NCBI GenBank assembly: GCA_905215275.1
Contig: CAJMPE010000048.1
Location: 1-11,931 of the forward strand
Direction: 5' to 3'
Length of the DNA stretch: 11,931 nucleotides
Source: an uncultured bacterium
GTDB lineage: Bacteria; Actinomycetota; Coriobacteriia; Coriobacteriales; Coriobacteriaceae
Under the pieces are notes generated by a model. That model made no database searches and was not told the DNA's origin. It worked only from the letters and a program-made list of their open reading frames with translations. A program made the position numbers and the translations under genes. Of this stretch, positions 1 to 7,315 are shown piece after piece (position 1 is the stretch's first letter; every line of letters begins with the position of its first letter).

Positions 1-4
1 CAAA

Positions 5-27
5 GGAAAGCACTTAATGTGCTTTCC
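5..27. terminator. Hairpin, possible end of an upstream gene
   Basis: A perfect 9-bp inverted repeat (GGAAAGCAC at 5-13, GTGCTTTCC at 19-27) encloses a 5-nt loop. The plus-strand tail is GTCTTG, with only a weak T run; on the minus strand the tail is TTTG. It may terminate a gene ending just left of the window, in either orientation. The stem is certain, the function is not. Confidence 0.45.
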
Positions 28-99
28 GTCTTGCGCAGGACTGTAGAGCAGGAAACTTAATTACGCGCCGCTCCCCGCTCACGCCGGGCAAGCTCTCCC

Positions 100-128
100 T
101 TGTACTCCATCTCACTAAAGTGTATGAT
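100..128 (+). promoter_or_regulatory. Candidate promoter of the amino-acid ABC operon
   Basis: A good -10 hexamer TATGAT (123-128) lies 17 nt after a weak -35 TTGTAC (100-105, three of six consensus bases). It is about 55 nt upstream of the substrate-binding protein start. The spacer carries the dyad CACT-AA-AGTG (113-122) directly against the -10, a typical place for a repressor site. The assignment is by inspection only. Confidence 0.45.
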
Positions 129-166
129 TCTGAACGTTATATGACTCACTTTACCTAACTAAAGTG
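113..166. repeat. Three copies of a TAAAGTG element, candidate operator cluster
   Basis: TAAAGTG occurs on the plus strand at 116-122 and 160-166, and on the minus strand at 147-153. The two plus copies extend to ACTAAAGTG (114-122 and 158-166). Their spacing is 44 bp, close to four helical turns, and the first copy forms a CACT/AGTG dyad. They bracket the expected transcription start. This suggests binding sites for a dimeric regulator of the transporter operon; I cannot name the regulator. Confidence 0.4.
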
Positions 167-183
167 CCATCAAGGGGGATACC

Positions 184-1044
184 ATGAATGCCGATATGTC
201 TCGTCGTCAGTTTGTTGGTCTAGCCGGTTCGCTTGCCACGGTGCTTGGCCTCGGCCTGGTAGGCTGCGGCGGTGGTGCCGATAAGGGCTCTGCTGCCGGA
301 TCTACCGCAGCCAAGGACGTGAAGGGCGCTGTGGAGTCCAAGAAGCTCATCGTGGGCTTTGACAAGTCCTATCCTCCGTATGGCTTTGTAGGCGACGATG
401 GCGAGTACACCGGCTTTGACCTCGACCTTGCCAAGGCCGTTGCCGACAAGCAGGGTTGGGATGTTGAGTATGAGGCTATCGACTGGGATGCCAAGGACAC
501 GCTGCTCAACTCGGGTGCCATCAACTGCATCTGGAACGGCTTTACCATGGAGGGCCGCGAGGACGACTACACGTTCTCCGAGCCTTACATGCTCAACGAG
601 CAGGTGCTCGTGGTCAAGAAAGACGCGGGTATCAAGAGCTGGGACGATCTTGCCGGCAAGACCGTGATTACCCAGACCGATTCCGCCGCACAGGATGTGC
701 TCGAGGGCGACCAGAAGGATTTGGCGGCGACGTTTGCCACGCTCGATACCATCGGTGAGTACAACACGGCCTTTATGCAGCTCGAGAGTGGTGCAGTCGA
801 TGCCGTTGCCTGTGACCTCTCGATCGCTCAGTATCAGCTTGCCGCCAAGCCCGATGCCTATACGCAGCTCGACAAGCCGCTGTCCAGCGAGCACTATGCC
901 GTCGGCTTTAAGAAGGGCGACACCAAGTCCGCCGATGCCGTGACCGAATCGCTCAAGGCACTCTACGAGGATGGCACGGTCAAGGACCTCTGCGATAAAT
1001 ATTCAAGCTATGGTTTGTCTTTCGATAATTGGGTGCTCAAGTAA
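184..1044 (+). CDS. Polar amino-acid ABC transporter substrate-binding lipoprotein, Tat-type signal
   Basis: This 286-aa extracytoplasmic receptor captures an amino acid and delivers it to the permease and ATPase encoded just downstream. The N-terminus shows a twin-arginine motif S-R-R-Q-F-V (residues 6-11), a hydrophobic stretch (12-27) and a lipobox L25-V-G-C28, so it is probably exported folded by Tat and lipidated at Cys28. A Gly/Ser/Ala linker follows. From about residue 53 it is a bacterial solute-binding protein family 3 domain: LIVGFDKSYPPYGF, then GFDLDLAKAVA, and a later segment on AFMQLESGAVDAVACD. The GGGGGA ribosome site at 174-179 fits ATG 184 rather than the internal ATG 196. 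Family and export route are well supported; the exact substrate is not readable. Confidence 0.93.
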   Translation: MNADMSRRQFVGLAGSLATVLGLGLVGCGGGADKGSAAGSTAAKDVKGAVESKKLIVGFDKSYPPYGFVGDDGEYTGFDLDLAKAVADKQGWDVEYEAIDWDAKDTLLNSGAINCIWNGFTMEGREDDYTFSEPYMLNEQVLVVKKDAGIKSWDDLAGKTVITQTDSAAQDVLEGDQKDLAATFATLDTIGEYNTAFMQLESGAVDAVACDLSIAQYQLAAKPDAYTQLDKPLSSEHYAVGFKKGDTKSADAVTESLKALYEDGTVKDLCDKYSSYGLSFDNWVLK

Positions 1045-1697
1045 TGTCTATTCAGGTCATGATGCAGATGCTTGGCCAGGGATTCTTGGTCAGTTTGCAG
1101 CTGTTTGTACTGACGCTGCTCGGGTCGATTCCGCTGGGAATCCCCGTGGCGTTTATGCGCATGAGCAAAATTGCGCCGCTCCGCTGGATTGCGCGCATCT
1201 ACATTTCGGTCATGCGCGGTACGCCGCTCATGCTGCAGATGTTTGCCATCTACTTTGCCCCGTACTACGTGTTTGGCATTTCGCTCACGCCCGATTCCAA
1301 GTGGACGGCGTGCGTCGTGGCATTCATCATCAACTACGCCGGCTACTTTGCCGAGATCTATCGCTCGGGCCTGCAGTCCATTCCGCGCGGTCAATACGAG
1401 GCTGCCGAGGTGTTGGGTTACTCGCGCATACAGACGTTTCTGTATATCGTGATGCCGCAGGTCGCCAAGCGCATTTTGCCGGCGATGGGCAACGAGATCA
1501 TCACACTGGTCAAGGACACGTCGCTGGCGTTCGCCATTGGCGTGGGTGAGATGTTCTCGACCGCCAAGGCGCTGGTTGCCTCGCAGGTGAGCATGGTGCC
1601 GTTTGCAATCGCGGCGCTGATCTACTGGGTCTTTAACTTCGTCGTCGAGATGCTGCTGGGCGCCGCCGAGAAGCGACTTGACTACTACCACGACTAG
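1044..1697 (+). CDS. Amino-acid ABC transporter permease, HisM/GlnP family
   Basis: This 217-aa integral membrane protein forms the channel of the importer. It has several hydrophobic segments (about residues 12-35, 62-80, 88-105 and 185-207). The R-G-T-P motif (58-61) is typical of polar amino-acid permeases. The cytoplasmic EAA loop, which docks on the ATPase, spans about 119-139 and begins E-A-A-E-V-L-G. The start is ATG 1044, whose A is the last base of the preceding stop (TAATG), implying translational coupling. A TTG fifteen bases upstream is in frame but less plausible. With one permease gene present, the channel is probably a homodimer, unless a partner is encoded elsewhere. Confidence 0.92.
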   Translation: MSIQVMMQMLGQGFLVSLQLFVLTLLGSIPLGIPVAFMRMSKIAPLRWIARIYISVMRGTPLMLQMFAIYFAPYYVFGISLTPDSKWTACVVAFIINYAGYFAEIYRSGLQSIPRGQYEAAEVLGYSRIQTFLYIVMPQVAKRILPAMGNEIITLVKDTSLAFAIGVGEMFSTAKALVASQVSMVPFAIAALIYWVFNFVVEMLLGAAEKRLDYYHD

Positions 1698-1725
1698 CCT
1701 GTTCCGTCGTGCTTTTCAAACACAT

Positions 1726-1738
1726 GGAGGTTCCCGTG
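1726..1738 (+). promoter_or_regulatory. Ribosome-binding site that sets a GTG start
   Basis: GGAGG at 1726-1730 is followed by five bases and GTG at 1736. This favours the GTG over the upstream in-frame GTG at 1709 and the ATG at 1751, which lack a comparable site. Confidence 0.7.
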
Positions 1739-2500
1739 TCCGGAACGGTAATGAATATATCGAACGCGCGTAAGGCGTTTGGCGGCAATGAGGTACTCAA
1801 GGATATCTCGCTCGAGGTCAAGCGTGGCGAGGTCGTGGCGATTATCGGGCCTTCGGGCGGCGGTAAGTCCACGCTGCTGCGCTGCGCCACACTGCTCGAG
1901 ACGCTCGACGGTGGCTCGCTCTCGTTTGGCGACCTTGCCGTCGCGACGGATGCGGGTTCGGGCGCGGTGTACGCAAAGGGCGATGTGCCTAAACAGGCGC
2001 GCTCGCGGTTTGGTCTGGTGTTTCAGAACTACAATCTGTTCCCGCACTATACCGTGATGAAAAACATCACCGATGCACCGATCCGCGTGCTTAAGCGCCC
2101 GCGCGAGCAGGCGGAGGCCCGCGCACACGAGCTTATTGCACAGATGGGGCTGACGGGCAACGAGAACAAGGTGCCCTGTGAGCTTTCGGGCGGCCAGCAG
2201 CAGCGCGTGAGTATTGCCCGTGCCTTGGCGCTCGACCCGGAAATCTTGTTCTTTGATGAGCCGACCTCGGCGCTCGATCCAGAGCTGACGGCCGAGGTGT
2301 TGCGCGTCATCAAGGATCTGGCTGCGCAGAATATGACGATGGTAATCGTGACCCACGCGATGCAGTTTGCGCGCGATGTTGCCGACCGCGTGGTCTTTAT
2401 GGACGGCGGCCGCATTGTCGAGGAGGGTCCTGCCGAGCAGGTCATCGATCATCCGCGCGAGCAGCGTACACGCGAGTTCTTAAGCCGTATCGAGGGATAG
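1736..2500 (+). CDS. Amino-acid ABC transporter ATP-binding protein, GlnQ family
   Basis: This 254-aa cytoplasmic ATPase energises the importer. All nucleotide-binding motifs are present: Walker A G-P-S-G-G-G-K-S-T (38-46, with Gly where the family often has Ser at GSGKS), Q-loop Gln97 in FQNYNLFPH, signature LSGGQQQRV (150-158), Walker B ILFFDE (170-175), D-loop SALD (178-181) and H-loop His207. A segment at about 68-92 between Walker A and the Q-loop is rich in Ala, Gly and Asp, as in several GlnQ-type ATPases. The gene lies 38 bp after the permease stop and ends 31 bp before a strong terminator, closing a three-gene operon. The family assignment is secure; the substrate of the system is unknown. 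Confidence 0.94.
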   Translation: MSGTVMNISNARKAFGGNEVLKDISLEVKRGEVVAIIGPSGGGKSTLLRCATLLETLDGGSLSFGDLAVATDAGSGAVYAKGDVPKQARSRFGLVFQNYNLFPHYTVMKNITDAPIRVLKRPREQAEARAHELIAQMGLTGNENKVPCELSGGQQQRVSIARALALDPEILFFDEPTSALDPELTAEVLRVIKDLAAQNMTMVIVTHAMQFARDVADRVVFMDGGRIVEEGPAEQVIDHPREQRTREFLSRIEG

Positions 2501-2530
2501 GCTCAGCTATTTACTCAACTGTATATTGAG

Positions 2531-2572
2531 ACAAAACCGCCGCAGGTCTTACGGCCTACGGCGGCATTTTGT
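2531..2572. terminator. Rho-independent terminator after the ABC operon
   Basis: The arms CCGCCG (2537-2542) and CGGCGG (2559-2564) form the lower stem. AGGTC and GGCCT continue it past one mismatch, with a TTAC loop, and TTTTG follows. The flanks ACAAAA and TTTTGT are also complementary, so it could work in both directions. Confidence 0.85.
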
Positions 2573-2809
2573 TTGCATCGGCGGGATCCAATAATCGCCT
2601 AGCATACGTTCTTCTTCCTCTCGCCGCCCGTATCCATACGCGTGCCGAAAGGTCTGCATGGACAGGCGACTGCAAGGGTAGGGTGGTGGCATAGGACATT
2701 TGGAGGGTGAGTCGGCTCGGCTGCCGACCATGCTGCTTCCGGGATGGCACCGACCGCGAACTCTCCCCGTTGGGTCGCGCATTGCGCGCGGCCCTGCAAG
2801 GAGGTCATC
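2573..2809 (+). other. Leader region of the EF-G-like gene, no recognised element
   Basis: The 237 bp between the terminator and the EF-G-like start contain no convincing gene. I see a hairpin GTCGGC/GCCGAC (2711-2716, 2723-2728), a longer-range pairing GCATGG/CCATGC (2656-2661, 2728-2733) and a CGCGC/GCGCG hairpin (2776-2780, 2784-2788) shortly before the ribosome site. A weak promoter could lie at TTTTGT...AATAAT (2567-2595). I do not recognise a known riboswitch class. Confidence 0.35.
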
Positions 2810-2812
2810 ATG
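2798..2812 (+). promoter_or_regulatory. Strong ribosome-binding site that sets the EF-G-like start
   Basis: AAGGAGGT at 2798-2805 is followed by four bases and ATG 2810. This is a near-perfect site and argues against the in-frame ATG at 2744, which has none and would add a 22-residue extension unlike EF-G. Confidence 0.85.
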
Positions 2813-4885
2813 GGTGCTCCCAAGACCGGCAATGTAAGGAACGTGGTGCTCGTAGGCCAAGGCGGGGTGGGCAAGACTTCACTCGCCGAGGCCATGCTCC
2901 ACCTTTCCGGTAAGACCGCCCGCCTGGGTGGCCACGACGGCACCAAGCCCACGCTCGACTATGACCCTGAAGAGGTCAAGCGTTCATTCTCCATCTCGAC
3001 GACCATCGCGCCGATCGACTGGAAGGGCGCCCGCATCAACGTGCTCGATGCTCCGTGCTATCCCGATTTTATCGGCGACGCCTTTGCTGCGATGAGCGTT
3101 TGCGAGACGGCGCTGTTTGTGGTCGACGCCGAGGCCGGCCCGCAGCCAACGACGGTTAAGCTTTGGTACGCCGCCGAGGACCTGCGCCTGGCGCGCGCGG
3201 TGTTCGTAAACCGCTTGTCGCGCTCCGAGGCCAGCTTTGCGACCACGATGGACCTGCTGCAGGAGCGCTTTGGCACGCGTCTGGGCGCCGTGACCCTCCC
3301 CTGGGGCGAGGGCGAGGACTTTAACGGCATCATCGACCTGGTGCGCATGAAGGCGCGCCATTGCAACGGCACCGAAGCCGTTGAGTCGGAGATTCCCGAG
3401 GAGTATCGTGCCCAGGCCGAGGAAGCCCATGACCATCTGTGCGAGCTGGTGGCCGAGGCTGACGACGAACTGATGATGAAGTACTTGGAAGGCGAGGAGA
3501 CGCTGACGCAGAAGGAGCTCGAAGGCCTGCTGTCGAAAGCGATCGCCGAGCGCATCTTTGTGCCGGTCTTTGCGGGCGATTGCATTAAGGAGCAGGGCGT
3601 CAACTCGCTGATGGACGACATTGCCACGTACTTCCCGGCGCCGACTGACTACGGCGAGATGCCGCTCATCGACGGCGACTCGCTCAAGATCTCGAGTGAC
3701 GATGACCGTCCGGTGGCATTTGTGTTTAAGACGCTGGCCGACCCGCAGCAGGGCCGCATCAGCTTTATCAAGGTACTGACGGGTACGCTTGAGCCGGGCC
3801 TTGAGCTGATCAACGCGCGCACCCGCAAGAGCGATCGTCTGGCTCACCTGTATGTGATGTGCGGCCGCGACATGACCGAGGTCGGTCACGCCTATGCCGG
3901 CGATATCATCGTGGCGCCCAAGCTGGCGGCCGAGACGGGCGATACGCTCTCGATTACCGGCAAGGTCGAGGCTGCGGCGTTTAAGTTCCCCAACTCGCAG
4001 TACCGCATCGCCATCGAGGCCGAGAACCGTGGCGACGAAGAGAAGCTCTACACGTTTATCGAGAAGGCCTGCAAGGCCGATCCGACCATGAGCATCGACC
4101 GCGACGAGGAGACGGGCCAGACTATCATCTCCGCCGTGGGTGAGGCGCAGGTTTCGGTGCTGCTCAACCGTTTGGAGGATCGCACCAAGGTCGTGGCCAA
4201 AAGCGTGCCGATCCGCATTCCGTATCGCGAGACCATCCGCCGCACGGCAAGCGCCCAGGGTCGCCACAAGAAGCAGACTGGCGGCGCCGGTCAGTACGGC
4301 GACTGCTGGCTGCGTGTGGAGCCGCTCATTGGGCCCGACGGCACGAGCGACGGCTATGAGTTTGTGGACGAGGTCGTGGGTGGCCGCATCCCGCGCTCGC
4401 TCATCCCCGCCGTGGACAAGGGCGTCCAGGAGACCATGAAGGACGGTATTATTGCCGGCTACCCGCTCACGGGCATTCGCGTGGCTGTGTACGACGGCTC
4501 GTATCACAGCGTCGACTCCAACGAGATGGCGTTTCGCGCGGCGGCACGCATCGGTCTGCGCAAGGCATGCGCCGATGCCGACCCGGTGGTGCTGGAGCCC
4601 ATCGAGGAAATCACGGTGACTATCCCCGAGAGCTACGCCGGCGCCGTGATGGGCGACATCTCGGCATCGCGCGGTCGCGTGACGGGCATGGAGACCGATG
4701 AACGCGGCGATACCGTTGTTATTGCCCAGGCGCCGCTGGCCGAGCTGACGGATTATTCGACGCGCCTGCGCTCTATCACGCGCGGCACAGGCGACTTTAC
4801 CATGAAGCCCGCAGGCTATGAGCAGGTGCCTTATGACGTTCAAGCCAAGCTGGTCGAGCGCTATGAGGAGGGTCGCGCCAAGTAG
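2810..4885 (+). CDS. Elongation factor G-like protein (FusA2-type paralogue) with degenerate GTPase motifs
   Basis: This 691-aa protein has the EF-G layout: a G domain (about 1-290), domain II, domain III (about 405-475), domain IV with the K-K-Q-T-G-G-A-G-Q-Y-G motif, and a domain V ending near the C-terminus. EF-G itself drives ribosomal translocation; the role of paralogues like this one is poorly known. The P-loop is intact as G16-Q-G-G-V-G-K-T23 but differs from the EF-G form GHVDHGKT. The DxxG motif reads D80-A-P-C-Y, with Cys for the invariant Gly and Tyr in the place of the EF-G catalytic His. The NKxD motif reads N134-R-L-S137, lacking the guanine-selecting Asp. It is probably monocistronic, with a terminator downstream. 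The family is secure. GTP hydrolysis and nucleotide preference are open questions. Confidence 0.88.
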   Translation: MGAPKTGNVRNVVLVGQGGVGKTSLAEAMLHLSGKTARLGGHDGTKPTLDYDPEEVKRSFSISTTIAPIDWKGARINVLDAPCYPDFIGDAFAAMSVCETALFVVDAEAGPQPTTVKLWYAAEDLRLARAVFVNRLSRSEASFATTMDLLQERFGTRLGAVTLPWGEGEDFNGIIDLVRMKARHCNGTEAVESEIPEEYRAQAEEAHDHLCELVAEADDELMMKYLEGEETLTQKELEGLLSKAIAERIFVPVFAGDCIKEQGVNSLMDDIATYFPAPTDYGEMPLIDGDSLKISSDDDRPVAFVFKTLADPQQGRISFIKVLTGTLEPGLELINARTRKSDRLAHLYVMCGRDMTEVGHAYAGDIIVAPKLAAETGDTLSITGKVEAAAFKFPNSQYRIAIEAENRGDEEKLYTFIEKACKADPTMSIDRDEETGQTIISAVGEAQVSVLLNRLEDRTKVVAKSVPIRIPYRETIRRTASAQGRHKKQTGGAGQYGDCWLRVEPLIGPDGTSDGYEFVDEVVGGRIPRSLIPAVDKGVQETMKDGIIAGYPLTGIRVAVYDGSYHSVDSNEMAFRAAARIGLRKACADADPVVLEPIEEITVTIPESYAGAVMGDISASRGRVTGMETDERGDTVVIAQAPLAELTDYSTRLRSITRGTGDFTMKPAGYEQVPYDVQAKLVERYEEGRAK

Positions 4886-4921
4886 CGTGTGGCGTTGCCT
4901 GCAACATATATGCCGATGCAA

Positions 4922-4955
4922 GGACCGCTCTGGGTAACCCAGGGCGGCCCTTTTT
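4922..4955 (+). terminator. Rho-independent terminator after the EF-G-like gene
   Basis: CCGCTCTGGG (4925-4934) pairs with CCCAGGGCGG (4938-4947) through one G-U wobble, with a TAA loop. A run of five T follows at 4951-4955. The outer GG/CC bases extend it. The reverse strand has no T run, so it serves only the plus-strand gene. Confidence 0.9.
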
Positions 4956-5014
4956 GATCCCTGGGGGACGGAGGAAAACAGATCATCTTTGGGTTACGGG
5001 TGGCGCGGTCGGCA

Positions 5015-5998
5015 CTAGTCTCCGGATGCCTGGTTGCGGCCGGTGGCGTAATCGATCTGCACGTGCGGCTGCAGGTTGTAGCAGTACACGTGGAAGCACA
5101 GGGTCTTGCCGTGGTCCTCGATCGATTGTGCTTCCAGACGTACGCCACGACAGACGAGTTCCTCTTCGTTGTACATGGGCGTGACGCGGTAGAGCACATG
5201 GTTACCCGTATCGCGAATATAGTTGAGAATCTGCTCTTCAAACGGTAGCATGCCCGTCTCGTTGAGATAGCGCGTGCCGGTGAGGAGATTTTTGCGGTTG
5301 GCGTTTTCGCCGCAGAGCGACCAGGCGATGAGGTGGCAGCGGTTGTAGAGGCTCTGGCCTGGAATAAAGTCGTAGCGCTGCTGATGCCAACCGGCAGGGT
5401 GGATGCGCGAGATATCGCCGCGCTTGCCCTGGCCGAGCGATTCGGGGCCAACGCAGGCGAGTGCCTTGCGGGTGCGGCCCAGGCTATCGAGCTTGGAGAA
5501 TTTCTTAAAGCAGCCCTCTTCGGTGGCGCGATCGTATTCATCGAGCGTGAACGACGGCATGCCCAACGGGTGCGTGCTGTCGGCGCGAAGGGCAACGTAG
5601 GGGTTGCCGGCGTAGTCGGGAATGCTGCTGAGATAAACACCGCGGGCGCGGTTGAGGTCAGGGTTTTCGACTTCGTCGATGGGGGTGGCGGCGCTATCCG
5701 CGGAGGCAGCGTCACCGGCGTCGGTTGCGACGGATTCAGAGCCATCGCCAGAGTCTTGGCTATTTTGAGAGTCCGGGGAGCTCGCTGTTCCCGATTCGAG
5801 CCGGGCGACCAAGTCCGCCTCGTCGTCGGTGCGGCTGGGACTCTCGTTTTGCTTCTCGGCCAGAGCTGCCGCCTGCTCATCGCTTTGCGGCGACAACAAC
5901 TTGGGCGCTCCGTCGAGCGACCCTGTGAACAGCGCAAACCCCAGCACCATGGCAGTGCCGATGGAAAGTGCTTGCTTGTAGGCGGACTTGCGCGACAT
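5015..5998 (-). CDS. Secreted DNA/RNA non-specific endonuclease
   Basis: This 327-aa exported nuclease likely degrades DNA or RNA outside the cell, for nutrient scavenging or escape from extracellular DNA. The N-terminus has basic residues and a hydrophobic segment (about 9-27) acting as signal peptide or anchor. A Ser/Asp/Ala-rich low-complexity linker (about 35-110) leads to a beta-beta-alpha-metal nuclease domain. Its catalytic motif reads Y218-N-R-C-H222, with H222 the expected general base (DRGH in Serratia and EndA nucleases). It is followed by G-E-N-A-N-R-K-N-L (230-238) and T-R-Y-L-N (242-246), which hold the metal-binding Asn. It resembles the Endonuclease_NS_2 proteins of gut Firmicutes and Actinobacteria. 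AGGAG at 6004-6008 sets ATG 5998. Its gene follows the LacI-type regulator on the same strand after 119 bp, and no clear terminator was found. Confidence 0.88.
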   Translation of the reverse strand: MSRKSAYKQALSIGTAMVLGFALFTGSLDGAPKLLSPQSDEQAAALAEKQNESPSRTDDEADLVARLESGTASSPDSQNSQDSGDGSESVATDAGDAASADSAATPIDEVENPDLNRARGVYLSSIPDYAGNPYVALRADSTHPLGMPSFTLDEYDRATEEGCFKKFSKLDSLGRTRKALACVGPESLGQGKRGDISRIHPAGWHQQRYDFIPGQSLYNRCHLIAWSLCGENANRKNLLTGTRYLNETGMLPFEEQILNYIRDTGNHVLYRVTPMYNEEELVCRGVRLEAQSIEDHGKTLCFHVYCYNLQPHVQIDYATGRNQASGD

Positions 5999-6001
5999 TG
6001 A

Positions 6002-6046
6002 GGCTCCTGGATGGACGGTTGGGAATCTACCAGTCTAGCAGGAGCC
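6002..6046 (-). promoter_or_regulatory. Inverted repeat that could hide the nuclease ribosome site
   Basis: In the minus-strand transcript GGCTCCTG (6046 to 6039) is a perfect complement of CAGGAGCC (6009 to 6002), which contains the AGGAG ribosome site of the nuclease. The loop is 29 nt. Pairing would block translation initiation. The complementarity is directly visible; the regulatory role is inferred. Confidence 0.4.
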
Positions 6047-6083
6047 GGCAGGGGCCGTTCTGTCGAACAAATACTTAAGATTT

Positions 6084-6112
6084 GAGACAAACGCTACTGA
6101 TTCATTTGTCCC
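6084..6112 (-). terminator. Weak hairpin downstream of the LacI-type regulator
   Basis: On the minus strand GGGACAAA (6112-6105) pairs with TTTGTCTC (6091-6084) through one G-U, with a 13-nt loop. It lies just after the regulator stop, but the tail AAATCTT is not a real T run. It may slow rather than stop transcription into the nuclease gene. Confidence 0.35.
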
Positions 6113-6117
6113 GCGGT

Positions 6118-7128
6118 CTAGATCGAGGTGGAGTCGAGCCAGTTGAGCTTGCACTCGAGAATGCGCTGCTCGCCGGGTTCGCTGCTTCCGTCAAGTAGGG
6201 CGAGCAGCATCTCGGCTGCTTCGCGACCTTCTTGGTCGACGGGCTCGATGATGGTGGAGACGGTCGGTGTGGTGAGATTAGTCCAGTCTTCGCAGTTGAG
6301 TCCCAAAAGGCCGATTTGCTGCGGAAGCAGATGGGCCATTGGCTGGAGGGCCTTGTAGACACGGGGAAGTGCCCACTGATTTTGCACGAAGATAAGGGTT
6401 CGCTTGGCGGGATTGAACTTGAATTTAAAGTATTCGGTGAGCTCGTTGATTGACGGCTTGTTGTGATCGATGGGAATCGCTTTGTAGAGCTGCCCGTTCG
6501 CTGCCAGCGCCTCGGCATACCCCTGAAAACGCTCCATGCGGGTGCGCATTTCGGTCATGTTGGCGGCAATGGAAAAGAAATCTTCGTAGCCGGCGTCGAG
6601 GAGTGCCTGTGTGGCGTTGTACACGCCGTCGTAAAGGTTGGTTTTGATCCAGCTGGTACCTGGGCTATAGATGGCCGCATCGAAAAAGACGACCGGCTTG
6701 CCGGCGCGTCTAATGCGGTCATGCACGGCTTTGAAGTTTGCCGTGGGCTGGATGATAAAGCCATCGACGCCCAGCGAGAGCATCTTGTCGACGTACATGA
6801 GCTCGGTCTCGGGGTTAAAGTTGCTCGTGCAAACGACCGTCTGGTAGCCCGCGGGGAGCATGACCTGCTCCATGCCATTGAGAACGAGCCCCGCCCATTT
6901 GTTGGTGTTATCCAAAATGATGATGGCAATGACGTGGGTTTGCTTGCCGGTGAGCGTCTGCGCTTGGGCGTTGGGAACGTATCCGAGTTCCTTAATGACG
7001 CGCGCGATTTTGTTCTGCGTCTTCTCGCTAAGCTTTTCTCGTTTGTCGTTGAGGTAATACGAGACGCTTGCCGTCGAGGTTCCCGCCTCTCGAGCGACGT
7101 CTGCGATCGTAACGCGCTGTTTTGCCAC
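6118..7128 (-). CDS. LacI-family transcriptional regulator
   Basis: This 336-aa repressor-type protein probably controls the divergent sugar PTS cluster by sensing a sugar or sugar phosphate. An N-terminal LacI helix-turn-helix covers about 7-30 (T-I-A-D-V-A-R-E-A-G, then S-T-A-S-V-S-Y-Y-L-N as recognition helix). The hinge region follows at about 47-60 (L-G-Y-V-P-N-A-Q-A-Q-T-L). From about 64 it has a periplasmic-binding-protein-like effector domain, with the expected VDGFIIQP and GLLGLNCEDW segments. The Y-Y-L-N-D-K-R-E-K-L-S loop recalls the Cra/ScrR side of the family. The start is GTG 7128, set by AAGGAG at 7134-7139 on the minus strand; a longer ATG start at 7164 has no ribosome site. 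The effector cannot be read from sequence. Confidence 0.92.
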   Translation of the reverse strand: MAKQRVTIADVAREAGTSTASVSYYLNDKREKLSEKTQNKIARVIKELGYVPNAQAQTLTGKQTHVIAIIILDNTNKWAGLVLNGMEQVMLPAGYQTVVCTSNFNPETELMYVDKMLSLGVDGFIIQPTANFKAVHDRIRRAGKPVVFFDAAIYSPGTSWIKTNLYDGVYNATQALLDAGYEDFFSIAANMTEMRTRMERFQGYAEALAANGQLYKAIPIDHNKPSINELTEYFKFKFNPAKRTLIFVQNQWALPRVYKALQPMAHLLPQQIGLLGLNCEDWTNLTTPTVSTIIEPVDQEGREAAEMLLALLDGSSEPGEQRILECKLNWLDSTSI

Positions 7129-7139
7129 AGCGACTCCTT
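7126..7139 (-). promoter_or_regulatory. Ribosome-binding site that sets the regulator's GTG start
   Basis: On the minus strand AAGGAG (7139-7134) precedes GTG (7128-7126) by five bases. The resulting N-terminus M-A-K-Q-R-V-T-I matches the usual LacI-family length before the first helix. Confidence 0.75.
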
Positions 7140-7315
7140 CCGACAGATGAGCATTTTCCAACATGATGACTTTGAGTCTTGGTGAAGGATACGCTTCGGT
7201 GAGCGGCTTTTTCCTTTCATATGAGTATGCAACAAATGCGGCATACGGGTGGGGTCGAAATTTGTGACCGGCATGCGCATCTGCCGTCTACCGAGAAAAT
7301 CAAATACTTCTTGAC

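Noticed and set aside
2743..2775. T-box-like string (GATGGCACCG...CCGCG) upstream of the EF-G-like gene
   Set aside because: The conserved T-box core is interrupted, no stem I or specifier loop or antiterminator could be laid out, and the downstream gene is not an aminoacyl-tRNA synthetase or amino-acid gene.
2744..2809. Longer N-terminus for the EF-G-like protein from ATG 2744
   Set aside because: No ribosome site precedes it, the extra residues do not resemble EF-G, and a near-consensus site stands before ATG 2810.
2984..4921. A 645-codon open frame on the minus strand opposite the EF-G-like gene
   Set aside because: It is antisense to a full-length conserved protein, has no ribosome site and its translation has the His/Arg/Leu-rich look of a mirrored GC-rich gene.
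7129..7164. Longer LacI-type regulator from ATG 7164
   Set aside because: No ribosome site precedes it. The GTG at 7128 has AAGGAG at the right distance and gives the normal family N-terminus.
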